A stretch of DNA of 64,000 nucleotides from Rhodoferax sp. OV413 (GTDB lineage: Bacteria; Pseudomonadota; Gammaproteobacteria; Burkholderiales; Burkholderiaceae_C): contig CAMAWD010000020.1 in the NCBI GenBank assembly GCA_945861785.1, positions 1-64,000 of the forward strand. Direction: 5' to 3'. Under the pieces are notes generated by a model. It was not told the DNA's origin and searched no databases. It saw only the letters and a list, made by a program, of their open reading frames with translations. A program made the translations under genes and the position numbers. Within the stretch, counting starts at the first letter, position 1. Each line of letters begins with the position of its first letter. Below are positions 1-9,561 of this stretch, in pieces.

Positions 1-2
1 AC

Positions 3-143
3 ATGCAGCAGGCAGCGCGCTGCAGTGACTACACGGCCTACATGTACCTGGGCGACCTGATGGAGTTCGGCGCCACGGAGCAGATGTTCTTCAAGCCGGC
101 GCGCAAAGAGACCGAAGATTACATTACCGGCCGTTTTGGTTGA
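3..143 (+). CDS. pstB: Phosphate ABC transporter ATP-binding protein PstB, C-terminal end (truncated by window edge)
   Basis: Frame 3 reads ...[39 protein letters not shown], a PstB-type C-terminus; directly followed by phoU. Confidence 0.85.
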   Translation: MQQAARCSDYTAYMYLGDLMEFGATEQMFFKPARKETEDYITGRFG

Positions 144-161
144 TCAGACAGGAGCAGCACA

Positions 162-863
162 ATGAGCGACAAACACCTTTCCAGCCAGTTCGACATTGAA
201 CTGACCGCCGTTTCCACCCGTGTCATGGAGATGGGTGGCCTGGTGGAGTCCCAGATCCGCACCGCCGTGTATGCATTGGCGCAGTTCAGTTCACAGGCCG
301 CCAGCCAAGTGATGGAGGGCGAGCCCCGGGTCAATTCGATGGAGGTGGAAATCGACCATGACCTGTCTTCCATCATCGCCCGGCGCCAACCCACCGCGCG
401 CGACCTGAGGTTGTTGATAGCTATTTCCAAGACCACCGCGAACCTGGAGCGCGCGGGCGACGAAGCCGAGAAGATTGCCCGGATGGTCAAGTCCATCATC
501 GACAGCGGGTCGTCACGCGTACTCCCTGCGTCTGAACTGCGCACGGTGGCGGACCTGGCCGCCGCCCTGCTGCGCAAGGCACTTGACGCGTTTGCCCGCC
601 TCGACGTGACCATGGCCCTGTCGATCCTGAAAGAGGACGACGTGATCGACAAGGAGTTCGACGGTTTCGTGCGCAAACTCATCACCTACATGATGGAAGA
701 CCCGCGCACCATCTCTCCCAGCCTCGATTTGCTGTTTGTCGCCAAGGCGATCGAACGCATTGGCGACCATGCCAAGAACATCGCAGAGTTCACCATCTAC
801 GTGGTCAAGGGCACCGATGTGCGGCATACACCGATGGCACAGATCGAGTCCGTGGTCCGCTGA
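162..863 (+). CDS. phoU: Phosphate signaling complex protein PhoU
   Basis: 233 aa ORF (MSDKHLSSQFDIELTAVSTRVMEMGGLVE...), typical PhoU sequence, between pstB and phoB. Confidence 0.95.
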   Translation: MSDKHLSSQFDIELTAVSTRVMEMGGLVESQIRTAVYALAQFSSQAASQVMEGEPRVNSMEVEIDHDLSSIIARRQPTARDLRLLIAISKTTANLERAGDEAEKIARMVKSIIDSGSSRVLPASELRTVADLAAALLRKALDAFARLDVTMALSILKEDDVIDKEFDGFVRKLITYMMEDPRTISPSLDLLFVAKAIERIGDHAKNIAEFTIYVVKGTDVRHTPMAQIESVVR

Positions 864-901
864 CCGATGGTCCGGACACGACGCAGCAACACACAGAACC
901 C

Positions 902-1600
902 ATGAGAAAACTCCCCCGGATATTGATCGTCGAGGATGAACCGGCAATTGCGGAGCTGATCGCCGTGAACTTGCGCCACAACGGCTTCCAGCCGATCTGG
1001 GTGGCGGATGGCGACATGGCGCAACGCGAGATCAGCGAAGTGTTGCCCGATGCGATCCTGCTCGACTGGATGTTGCCGGGCCACAGCGGCTTGCTGCTGG
1101 CCAGGCGGTGGCGGGCAGACCCGCGAACCAAGGCAGTGCCAATCCTGATGATCACCGCGCGGGGCGATGAGCCCGACAAGATCGCCGGCCTCGACGCTGG
1201 CGCGGACGACTACATCACGAAACCATTCTCGACCCAGGAGTTGCTGGCGCGTATCCGCGCGGTATTGCGGCGACGCGCCCCGGAGCAGGTGGCCGACAGC
1301 GTCGCCATTGGCGAGTTGCGCCTGGATGCCGCGACGCACCGGGTGACCCACCGTGCCCAGCCGCTCAAGCTCGGCCCGACCGAATACAAGTTGCTGCATT
1401 TCCTGATGAAACACTCCGAGCGGGTGCACAGCCGTGGCCAGTTGCTGGACAAGATCTGGGGCGACCACGTGTACATCGAGGAGCGCACCGTCGATGTGCA
1501 CGTCAAGCGCTTGCGTGAGGCACTGGGAGACGCCGGGGTGATGGTCGAGACCGTGCGCGGCGCCGGCTACCGACTGACTTCGCAGCCGCAATCAGCCTAG
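902..1600 (+). CDS. phoB: Phosphate regulon response regulator PhoB (OmpR family)
   Basis: Receiver domain (ILIVEDEPAIAELI...LLDWMLPG...KPFS) plus winged-helix DNA-binding domain. Confidence 0.95.
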   Translation: MRKLPRILIVEDEPAIAELIAVNLRHNGFQPIWVADGDMAQREISEVLPDAILLDWMLPGHSGLLLARRWRADPRTKAVPILMITARGDEPDKIAGLDAGADDYITKPFSTQELLARIRAVLRRRAPEQVADSVAIGELRLDAATHRVTHRAQPLKLGPTEYKLLHFLMKHSERVHSRGQLLDKIWGDHVYIEERTVDVHVKRLREALGDAGVMVETVRGAGYRLTSQPQSA

Positions 1601-1625
1601 GGATGCGCGTGGCGACAATCGACGC

Positions 1626-2960
1626 ATGATCTGGCGCGTCTTCCGGTTTTTTCTGTTCCAGTTGGCAGGCGGTATTCTGGGTTACCGGATGGCCTTGGGC
1701 GTGCATCCCCTGGAAGGCGCCGTTGCCGGGATGTTCGTTGCCAGCGCGTCGTGGGTGGCCTGGGACCTGACCCGCGCCCAAAGGCTCTTCCGGTGGCTGC
1801 GTGAGGGCGACATAACCAACCCGCCGGCGGTCGCCGGGTTGTGGGGCGAGGCCGCAGACAGGGTCCGCCGGCTGCTGCGCACCCGTGACCGTGCGCTGCA
1901 TGAAAGTGAAGCACGGCTGCAGGAGTTCCTGGCCGCGATCCAGGCGTCTCCCAACGGGATCATCCTGCTGGACGGCGGGGGCCGGATCGAGTGGTGCAAC
2001 CAGACCGCGGTCGAGCATTTCGGGCTGGACGCGCGCCGCGATCTGCAGCAGCACATCGGCAACCTCGTGCGGGACCCGCAATTTGCCGCCTACCAGGCCG
2101 GTGGGGATTACGCGCACGATGTGGCCATCCCCGGGCCAGCCAGTACCAGCAGTCGCCCGGTGCGTCTGTCGGTGCATCTCCACCGGTATGGCGAAGGCCG
2201 CAAGCTGATGATGTCGCGCGATATCACGACCCTGGAGCAGGCTGATGCCATGCGGCGCGACTTCGTGGCCAACGTGTCGCATGAAATCCGGACACCCCTG
2301 ACAGTCCTGGCCGGTTTTGTCGAGACCATGCAGTCCCTTGCGCTCGGCGATGCGGATCGCCAGCGCTACCTGGGCCTGATGGCGCAGCAGGCGCAGCGCA
2401 TGCAGTCCCTGGTAGACGACCTGCTGACCCTCTCCAGGCTGGAAGGCAGCCCGCCGCCCGGCATGGACGAGTGGGTCGACGTGCGCCAGATCATGGAGCA
2501 TTGCACCCTGGAGGGGCGCAGCCTGTCTGAGATGATGGCGCCCCAGGGGCATGTCCTGACTGCCTTGATGGCACAGGATTGCGCTGTCGCTGGCTCCCGC
2601 TCGGAGCTCTTTAGCGCGGCGGTGAATCTCGTCAACAACGCGGTGCGTTACACGCCGGCCGGCGGGAACATCCAGCTCCTGTGGCGTATTCTGGAAGATG
2701 GCCAGGGCGAGTTCTCGGTCACAGACAGCGGGCCCGGTATCGCCCCCGAGCATTTGCCGCGCATCACCGAGCGCTTTTACCGTGTGGACCGAAGCCGGTC
2801 GCGTGAGACCGGGGGAACTGGCTTGGGCCTGGCCATCGTCAAACACGTGGCGCATCGGCATGGCGCGCAATTGCGCATCGACAGCACCCCTGGACGGGGT
2901 TCGACGTTTGCCATCGTGATCCCGGCCAGCCGCATCCGCGCTGCCAGCGCGCCGGCCTGA
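1626..2960 (+). CDS. phoR: Phosphate regulon sensor histidine kinase PhoR
   Basis: PAS region, H-box (VANVSHEIRTPLTVLAGFVETM), N/G boxes (NLVNNAVRYTP, GGTGLGLAIVKHV); follows phoB. Confidence 0.95.
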   Translation: MIWRVFRFFLFQLAGGILGYRMALGVHPLEGAVAGMFVASASWVAWDLTRAQRLFRWLREGDITNPPAVAGLWGEAADRVRRLLRTRDRALHESEARLQEFLAAIQASPNGIILLDGGGRIEWCNQTAVEHFGLDARRDLQQHIGNLVRDPQFAAYQAGGDYAHDVAIPGPASTSSRPVRLSVHLHRYGEGRKLMMSRDITTLEQADAMRRDFVANVSHEIRTPLTVLAGFVETMQSLALGDADRQRYLGLMAQQAQRMQSLVDDLLTLSRLEGSPPPGMDEWVDVRQIMEHCTLEGRSLSEMMAPQGHVLTALMAQDCAVAGSRSELFSAAVNLVNNAVRYTPAGGNIQLLWRILEDGQGEFSVTDSGPGIAPEHLPRITERFYRVDRSRSRETGGTGLGLAIVKHVAHRHGAQLRIDSTPGRGSTFAIVIPASRIRAASAPA

Positions 2961-2967
2961 CGCTTTG

Positions 2968-4665
2968 TCAGGGACTGGTCCGGCGCAAGAGCAACACGTC
3001 GTCCGCTTTGTCTGAAGGCCGTCGGACAGTGGCTTGGAGCTGCCACTGGTTGTTGTTGACTTGGCCTTGCAAGCCGAGGCGGGTGTCGGCACTGACGAGC
3101 AGCCAGGGGCACCGCGCCTGGTGTGAATTGCTCAGAATCTTGAAACCGCCGTGGTACTGGAAGGCTGCAATCTGCTCACGGCTGAGCCCGATTTCCTGGA
3201 TGCATTCGGGTGTGCCGACCACCGTGCTGACGTTGCGCACGACCACGGTGTAGCTGCGCACAAAGTCCAGCAAGGGCATCCAGAGGGTCATGAGCAGCAC
3301 CCAGCACAGCGCCGCGCCGCCTGCGGGCAGCACCATGCTCTTCCAGATGGCCGCACGGTGGCGGCCGACGCGCCAATGAACCAGCCAGCCCCAGACCAGC
3401 GTTGCAGCCAGTGCCACAAGGAACACAGGCAGGGAGAAAACGGCCTCGAATCCGGGTGCCTGCCGCAGCACATTGGCGGCCGGCTGTTTCGGAAAGCCGG
3501 TTTGCATGGCAATCCAGACGACCCAGATCACGACACCGCAGCCGGTGAAGAACAGCAGGGTGAACCAGTCGATCAGGGCGGCTACGCTGCGCTGCAAGGT
3601 TGGAAGGGCGAACGCGGCCAAGGTGGCCAGGGCGGGCAACGCGAGCAGCAGGGCGCGGTCTGCGGGTTTGGTTGTCAGCGTAGCGGTCAGGGTGACCGCG
3701 GCGAACCACAGCGGCAGTGCCAGGTGCAGGTTGACCGAACGGGTGAAGATCTGGAAACGCCAGCGCCACAAGGTCCACAACACCAGCGGCCAGGCCGGCC
3801 AGGTGAACCACACCAGCAGGCGGCCCAGGGTGCGCCAGTCCTTGCTGCCGGCGTCCTGGGGCAACAACACGCGCCAGCGCCAAAGGTCCAGCGCAGTGGC
3901 TACGGCGATCACCGCCAGGGTGGCGACCGCGATGGCGGCCACGGCGCGCCATCGATTGTCCGTTGCGTCGTCCCGAACGGCCAGTACATGCAGCAGGGCA
4001 CTGCCCAGGCCGAACAGTGCGGCAAGGGATGGGGCGCCACTCAGGGCGAGGCCGCACAGGCCCAGAAGGGTGGCCACCTCGGGCAATCCGCGCCGCTGGC
4101 CGATGGCAGCGACGCCGTAGAACGCCACCGCCGCGAAGCACAGTTGCGCCACGCTGGTGGTGATTTCGTGGCCCAACTGGGCCAGGCCGAGACAGGCTAT
4201 CAGCGCCAGCAGGCCGCCGTCGGCGATGGCACGTGCATAGTCGGATGGTCTGGCTTCGCCACCGAAGGCGAACGCGACCGGTTGGGCCTGCGGCTTGCGT
4301 GCCAGGAAGTAGGCGGCATACCAGGCGGCCACCATGGCCATCCCGAGCAGCACGAAAAATGGCAACCGGGCGGCCGCTGCCGGGTCCATCCAGCCGCCAA
4401 AGCCTTGAATCGCCAGGGCTCCCAGCCAATAAGGCAGCAGGCCGTCGGCCTCGGGGCGCAGGCCCAGAAGCATCGGGTCCGTCCAGGGCGTCTGCCCGCG
4501 CGCCATCTCCAGCATGTACCCAAAGGACGCCATGTCGGCACTTTTCCACGGGGCCCGGCCGATCAGCCCCGGCAGCGCATAGGCGATGCAGAAAAGCAGC
4601 AGGGCCGCCCTGGGCAGGCGCTGGACTGCGCCCTGGGCAACGATGGCGGGAGTGGGTTTGTTCAC
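2968..4665 (-). CDS. Multi-pass integral membrane protein, glycosyltransferase-like, unknown function
   Basis: Long ORF (track 2968..4983) with many hydrophobic segments; GTG start at 4665 (VNKPTPAIVAQGAVQRL...) removes the non-membrane N-terminal extension. Confidence 0.7.
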   Translation of the reverse strand: MNKPTPAIVAQGAVQRLPRAALLLFCIAYALPGLIGRAPWKSADMASFGYMLEMARGQTPWTDPMLLGLRPEADGLLPYWLGALAIQGFGGWMDPAAAARLPFFVLLGMAMVAAWYAAYFLARKPQAQPVAFAFGGEARPSDYARAIADGGLLALIACLGLAQLGHEITTSVAQLCFAAVAFYGVAAIGQRRGLPEVATLLGLCGLALSGAPSLAALFGLGSALLHVLAVRDDATDNRWRAVAAIAVATLAVIAVATALDLWRWRVLLPQDAGSKDWRTLGRLLVWFTWPAWPLVLWTLWRWRFQIFTRSVNLHLALPLWFAAVTLTATLTTKPADRALLLALPALATLAAFALPTLQRSVAALIDWFTLLFFTGCGVVIWVVWIAMQTGFPKQPAANVLRQAPGFEAVFSLPVFLVALAATLVWGWLVHWRVGRHRAAIWKSMVLPAGGAALCWVLLMTLWMPLLDFVRSYTVVVRNVSTVVGTPECIQEIGLSREQIAAFQYHGGFKILSNSHQARCPWLLVSADTRLGLQGQVNNNQWQLQATVRRPSDKADDVLLLRRTSP

Positions 4666-4711
4666 GGCGTCAATACGCGCTGGACGGAGATGCGGGCTCC
4701 AGGAACGAGAA

Positions 4712-4739
4712 AGGGCAGCGCGGTTGCCCGGGCTGCCCT
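4712..4739 (-). terminator. Rho-independent terminator downstream of rpmE2
   Basis: Minus strand AGGGCAGC-N12-GCTGCCCT followed by TTCTCGTTC. Confidence 0.6.
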
Positions 4740-4760
4740 GACGCACCGCCAGCGCAAGGT

Positions 4761-5018
4761 TTACTTGGCGGCAGGTTTCCCGAAGCGGTTGCGGAACCTC
4801 TCCACGCGGCCACCCATGTTGTCGACCGACTTTTGCGTGCCGGTGTAGAAGGGGTGGGATTCGCTCGAGGTGTCGAGCTTGTAGAGGGGCAGATCGCGGC
4901 CGTCTTCCATCTTGATCATTTCCTTCGTGTTGGCGCAGGAGCGGGTCACGAACTTGAAATTGTTGGAGAGGTCCACGAAGCACACGTCGCGGTAGTTGGG
5001 ATGGATGCCGGATTTCAT
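4761..5018 (-). CDS. rpmE2: 50S ribosomal protein L31 type B
   Basis: [28 protein letters not shown]...; 85 aa; cysteine-poor L31 type B pattern. Confidence 0.93.
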   Translation of the reverse strand: MKSGIHPNYRDVCFVDLSNNFKFVTRSCANTKEMIKMEDGRDLPLYKLDTSSESHPFYTGTQKSVDNMGGRVERFRNRFGKPAAK

Positions 5019-5143
5019 GGTGTTTCCTTCAGTTGCGTCAGCCGCGCCAGGCCTTGCGCAAGCCATTGCGCAATCAAAACCAAGCGTACTTTTCGCGGTA
5101 AAGCCTGCGATTATGGCACGCCTTGCGTGCCCGCCAGCCGTGT

Positions 5144-6406
5144 TCAGCCGCCCCGGCGCATCTGGTCGAAGAACTCGACGTTGCTCTTGGTGGCCTTCAT
5201 CTGCTTGAGCACAAGTTCCATCGACTCGACCTCGTCCATGTTGTACAGAAATTGGCGCAGGATACGGGTTTTTTGCAGGATGTCGGGTGCCAGCAGCAAT
5301 TCTTCGCGGCGGGTGCCGCTGCGGTTGAGCTGGATCGAGGGGAACACGCGTTTTTCGTAGAGGCGCCGGTCGAGGTGAATCTCGGAGTTGCCGGTGCCCT
5401 TGAATTCCTCGAAGATGACTTCGTCCATGCGGCTGCCGGTGTCGACCAGCGCGGTTGCGATGATGGTCAGGGAGCCGCCCTCCTCGACGTTGCGGGCAGC
5501 GCCCAGGAAACGCTTGGGGCGCTGCAGCGCATTGGAGTCGACGCCACCGGTCAGCACCTTGCCGGAAGACGGCACCACGTTGTTGTAGGCACGCGCCAGG
5601 CGGGTGATCGAGTCGAGCAGGATGACCACGTCTTTCTTGAGTTCGACCAGGCGCTTGGCGCGTTCGATCACCATTTCGGCCACGTGCACATGCCGTGCTG
5701 CGGGCTCGTCGAAGGTCGAGGCGATCACCTCGCCCTTGACCGTGCGTTGCATTTCGGTCACCTCTTCGGGCCGCTCGTCGACCAGCAGGACCATCATGTG
5801 GCTGTCCGGGTAGTTGGCCGAGATGGCATGCGCAATGTGCTGCATCATGACCGTCTTGCCGCTCTTGGGCGGGGCCACCAGCAGGGCGCGCTGGCCTTTG
5901 CCGATCGGGGCGATGATGTCGATCACACGGCCCGTCACGTTTTCGTCGCCCTTGATGTCGCGCTCGAGCTTCATCTGCTCTTTGGGGAACAGTGGCGTGA
6001 GGTTTTCGAACATCACCTTGTGTTTGTTGTCTTCCGGGCCGCCGCCGTTCACCCGGTCGAGCTTGTTGAGCGCGAAGTAGCGCTCGCCATCTTTGGGTGT
6101 GCGCACCTCGCCTTCGATCATGTCCCCGGTGTGCAGGTTGAAGCGGCGCACCTGGCTCGGACTGATGTAGATGTCGTCGGTGCTGGCGGTGTAACTTGTG
6201 TCGGGGCTGCGCAGGAAACCGAACCCGTCGGGGAGAATCTCCAGCACACCATCGGCGATGATCTGTTCACCGGTGCGCGCGCGCTTCTTGATGATGGCGA
6301 ACATCAGCTCCTGCTTGCGCATGCGGCCGGTGTTTTCGATCTCAAGCTCCTCGGCTTGCTTGTGGACTTCAGACACATGCAGTGCCTTGAGTTCGTTTAA
6401 GTGCAT
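5144..6406 (-). CDS. rho: Transcription termination factor Rho
   Basis: 420 aa starting [25 protein letters not shown]; Walker A APPKSGKT; canonical Rho. Confidence 0.97.
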   Translation of the reverse strand: MHLNELKALHVSEVHKQAEELEIENTGRMRKQELMFAIIKKRARTGEQIIADGVLEILPDGFGFLRSPDTSYTASTDDIYISPSQVRRFNLHTGDMIEGEVRTPKDGERYFALNKLDRVNGGGPEDNKHKVMFENLTPLFPKEQMKLERDIKGDENVTGRVIDIIAPIGKGQRALLVAPPKSGKTVMMQHIAHAISANYPDSHMMVLLVDERPEEVTEMQRTVKGEVIASTFDEPAARHVHVAEMVIERAKRLVELKKDVVILLDSITRLARAYNNVVPSSGKVLTGGVDSNALQRPKRFLGAARNVEEGGSLTIIATALVDTGSRMDEVIFEEFKGTGNSEIHLDRRLYEKRVFPSIQLNRSGTRREELLLAPDILQKTRILRQFLYNMDEVESMELVLKQMKATKSNVEFFDQMRRGG

Positions 6407-6567
6407 GGAATTGCCAGACAGGGTGTGGGGGTGGAAACGACGGACAAAATCAAAGCGTTGGGGGGGAGGGAGGCCAGGCGAGACGGATGCCAGGACCACG
6501 CTGTTCATTACCGGGAACTCGAACCGCAACCACTTGGGCTGCGGTGAACAGAAAAGATTATGACAGC

Positions 6568-6597
6568 AAAAAGGGCCGCGAAGTGGCTCCGCGGCCC
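6568..6597 (-). terminator. Rho-independent terminator downstream of trxA
   Basis: Minus strand GGGCCGCG-GAGCCACTT-CGCGGCCC followed by TTTTTG. Confidence 0.8.
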
Positions 6598-6621
6598 GGC
6601 GAACGTGATCGGCCTGTGCGT

Positions 6622-6954
6622 TCAGGCCAGTTGCTGGTCTATGAAGGCGGTCAATTGGGATTTGCTCATGGCACCGACCTTGGTTGCCGCAAGCTGGCCG
6701 TCCTTGAACAACATCAGTGTGGGAATGCCGCGGATTCCGAACTTGGCGGGAATGTCGCGATTTTCATCCACGTTCATCTTGGCGACCTGGAGTTTGCCTT
6801 GGTAGCCGGTGGCGACTTCGTCCAGGATCGGGGCGATCATCTTGCACGGGCCGCACCATTCTGCCCAGTAGTCGACCAGCACCGGATGTTTTGACTGAAG
6901 CACATCGGCTTCGAAAGAAGCATCGGACACGTGTTTGATGAGTTCGTTGGCCAT
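6622..6954 (-). CDS. trxA: Thioredoxin
   Basis: [19 protein letters not shown]...[20 protein letters not shown]. Confidence 0.96.
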   Translation of the reverse strand: MANELIKHVSDASFEADVLQSKHPVLVDYWAEWCGPCKMIAPILDEVATGYQGKLQVAKMNVDENRDIPAKFGIRGIPTLMLFKDGQLAATKVGAMSKSQLTAFIDQQLA

Positions 6955-7035
6955 GGCAGTTCCTTGGTTGTTTCGGTACAGGTACAGTGGGGAAATTGTG
7001 ACAGAAACCAACTCCCACTACCGCCAGCAGGTGTT

Positions 7036-9561
7036 ATGGATGACATAGCCACAAACCATCATGCGGTCCGCTCCTGGCAATTTGTCATGGATGCCGTGGT
7101 GCGGGAAATCGGTGCACGCGGCGTGCATGCCTCGCAGACCATTGTGCTGGTTCCCTTTGCCCAGCTGATACCGATTGCGCGCAATGCGTGGGTCCGGGCG
7201 ACGAACCATGGCAGTGGCGCTTCGGCCTTCCTGCCGCGTTTCGAATCGACGATGAACTGGGCCCGGAGCCTGGGGGCCCAGCCCCCGGGCGGAGATGACC
7301 TGCGCATGGATGCGGCGCATGACCTGCTCACAGCGGCGTCGCTGATGGCCCGCGCCGGGCAGGGACGCAGGCTTTCCGACCTGGCCGGCAGGCTGGTGGA
7401 GACTGCCTGGGGCCTGGCCCGCGTGGCGGCGGCCGTACCACCTGCGTCGCGGGCAGCGTGGGGAACCCAGCGTGCTGCGCAACTCGATGAAACGTCCCGG
7501 GATGCGGTTCTCGAAATGGAGGCCTGGCTGGGTCGGATCGCTGTTGCATGGGCTGCCAGTTCCAGTTACGGCACCGACGTCCTGTTCGATGCGAAGGTCG
7601 GTTTTCTGGTTGTGGTGGAAGGTTTTCAGCCCGAGCCCCTGCACGCCGCGTTGTGTTCCCTGTGGGCCGATCGGAGCATGGCAGTGTGCTTGCCACGTGA
7701 CGGGGCGCCAGGCACGCGCCATTTGCACCGCGCGCTGGATGCCGAGGACGAAGCGCAAAGGGCAGCGTCCTGTGTCGTCGCGCATTTGAACGTCGGGCGG
7801 GCCCCGGTGGCCCTGGTGGCGCAGGACCGCCTTCTCACGCGCCGCGTGCGTGCGATGCTGCAAGGTCGCGGCGTGGCGGTGCGCGACGAAACCGGCTGGA
7901 CGCTTTCCACCACCCGCGCCGCTGCGACCGTGATGGCCTTGTTGCGTGGCGCCGCCTGGAACGCGTCCTGCGACGCGATCCTGGAATGGGCCAAGGATGC
8001 GCCGGCCATGGATGCACAGGAACTGGCGGGCTTCGAATCGGGTTTGAGGCGATCCGGGGTGGCCGAATGGCATCGGGTGCGGCTGGACGGCCCGGTCCGC
8101 GATGCGATCAATGCCATGCGCGCCGGCCTGCAGGCCGCGCGACCGCTGTCGCAGTGGCTGGTCGACGTGCGCAGCGCACTCGAGACAGCCGGGCAATGGC
8201 GTGGTCTGGTGGGTGACGTGGCCGGGCAGGCCGTGATCGATGCGCTGCGATTGCGGGAGGGCAGCGAGGCTGAGTTTGCCGCCATGGGCCGGGCCGTGGA
8301 CCACGGCGCGTTCGTCGCCTGGGTGGGGCAGACGCTGGAGTCCGGCAGTTTTGTTCCACCGCACCCTGCGTTGGCGCAGGTGGTCATTCTTCCGATGAGC
8401 CAGTTGCTGGGGCGCGCACCAGGCGCCGTCGTGCTGCCAGGCTGCGACGAGATCCACTTGCCAGCAGCACCTGAGCCGGCGGACGTCTGGACTCCGGTGC
8501 AGCGCAAGCTGCTTGGACTGCCGTCGCGCGAGGACATGGCGCAGGCCAGCCGTGCCGCCTGGCAACATGCGCTGCAGTCGCCATGCCTGGACCTTCTGTG
8601 GCGCCAGAGTGAAGCCGGCGAGCACCTGATGCCAGCGGTATGGATACTGGAACTGTTGCAACACCACCCGGTAGACGGGCCGGACGCGCGCGCGCTCAGG
8701 CGCCTTGTGGTGCGTCCCGGCCACATGCCGGCACCGCAGGCGGGGCCAGCGCGTGTACCGCGCCTGTCTGCCAGCGGTTATGACGACCTGCGCAGCTGTC
8801 CATACCGCTTCTTCGCCCTGCGCCTGCTTGGACTGCAGGAGCACGACGAACTCGATACCGAGGTGGACAAACGCGACTTCGGCAACTGGCTGCATTTGCT
8901 GCTGCGGTATTTTCACGAGAGTCTGCGCGACCTGCCGGCGGCCACCGCGCAAGACCGCGCGCTCCTGATGGACGCGGCGGCCGAACGGGCAACCGCCGAG
9001 ATGGCATTGACCGAGGCCGAATTCATGCCTTTTTCCGCAACCTGGCCGCGGGTTCGCAGCGCCTACCTGGCTTGGCAGGCGGCGCATGCGTCCGCAGGCG
9101 CACGCTTCGAACAGGCGGAACTGGCGCTGGAGCAGCGCCTGGGCGACGTCACGCTGGTCGGGCGTGTCGACCGGATCGACCGTTTGCCCGACGGCAGCCG
9201 GCTTGTGATCGACTACAAGACCGAATCCCGCAGCCGGACAGCGGCGCGCCTGAAAGACCCAGCCGAAGACACGCAACTGGCTTTCTATGCCGCCCTGCTG
9301 GAAGACGATTCCCCCGCCGCCATGTACCTGAGCGTCGTGGAAAGCGACGCCACCAGGGCCTTCGAACAGCCCGACATCGTCGGCCTGCGCGACCAGCTGG
9401 TCGAGTCCATCCAGCATGACATGCAACGCATCGCGCAGGGCCACCCGATGCCGGCGCTTGGTGCCGGCTCGGTTTGCGATTTTTGTGCGGCGCGGGGTCT
9501 GTGCCGCCAGGACTTCTGGGCCCCGTCCGCACCAGACCCGATGGGCCACAACGATGCCTGA
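7036..9561 (+). CDS. AddB-like / PD-(D/E)XK nuclease family protein of a helicase-nuclease complex
   Basis: About 841 aa; C-terminal nuclease motif (LVIDYKT) and Cys motifs SCPYRFF and VCDFCAARGLC; overlaps the UvrD-like helicase gene. ATG at 7036 chosen over 6931. Confidence 0.85.
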   Translation: MDDIATNHHAVRSWQFVMDAVVREIGARGVHASQTIVLVPFAQLIPIARNAWVRATNHGSGASAFLPRFESTMNWARSLGAQPPGGDDLRMDAAHDLLTAASLMARAGQGRRLSDLAGRLVETAWGLARVAAAVPPASRAAWGTQRAAQLDETSRDAVLEMEAWLGRIAVAWAASSSYGTDVLFDAKVGFLVVVEGFQPEPLHAALCSLWADRSMAVCLPRDGAPGTRHLHRALDAEDEAQRAASCVVAHLNVGRAPVALVAQDRLLTRRVRAMLQGRGVAVRDETGWTLSTTRAAATVMALLRGAAWNASCDAILEWAKDAPAMDAQELAGFESGLRRSGVAEWHRVRLDGPVRDAINAMRAGLQAARPLSQWLVDVRSALETAGQWRGLVGDVAGQAVIDALRLREGSEAEFAAMGRAVDHGAFVAWVGQTLESGSFVPPHPALAQVVILPMSQLLGRAPGAVVLPGCDEIHLPAAPEPADVWTPVQRKLLGLPSREDMAQASRAAWQHALQSPCLDLLWRQSEAGEHLMPAVWILELLQHHPVDGPDARALRRLVVRPGHMPAPQAGPARVPRLSASGYDDLRSCPYRFFALRLLGLQEHDELDTEVDKRDFGNWLHLLLRYFHESLRDLPAATAQDRALLMDAAAERATAEMALTEAEFMPFSATWPRVRSAYLAWQAAHASAGARFEQAELALEQRLGDVTLVGRVDRIDRLPDGSRLVIDYKTESRSRTAARLKDPAEDTQLAFYAALLEDDSPAAMYLSVVESDATRAFEQPDIVGLRDQLVESIQHDMQRIAQGHPMPALGAGSVCDFCAARGLCRQDFWAPSAPDPMGHNDA

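Noticed and set aside
3151-4848. 565-aa plus-strand ORF with Gln/Gly-rich content
   Set aside because: Antisense of the membrane protein gene; biased composition, no domain.
5115-5131. GGCACGC-CTT-GCGTGCC hairpin between rho and rpmE2 as a terminator
   Set aside because: No U-tract on either strand next to the stem; may be a processing or Rho-related structure, but not called.
7018-9549. 843-aa ORF antisense to the AddB-like gene
   Set aside because: Antisense shadow ORF typical of GC-rich DNA; low-complexity composition and no recognisable domain. The plus strand encodes a clear nuclease.
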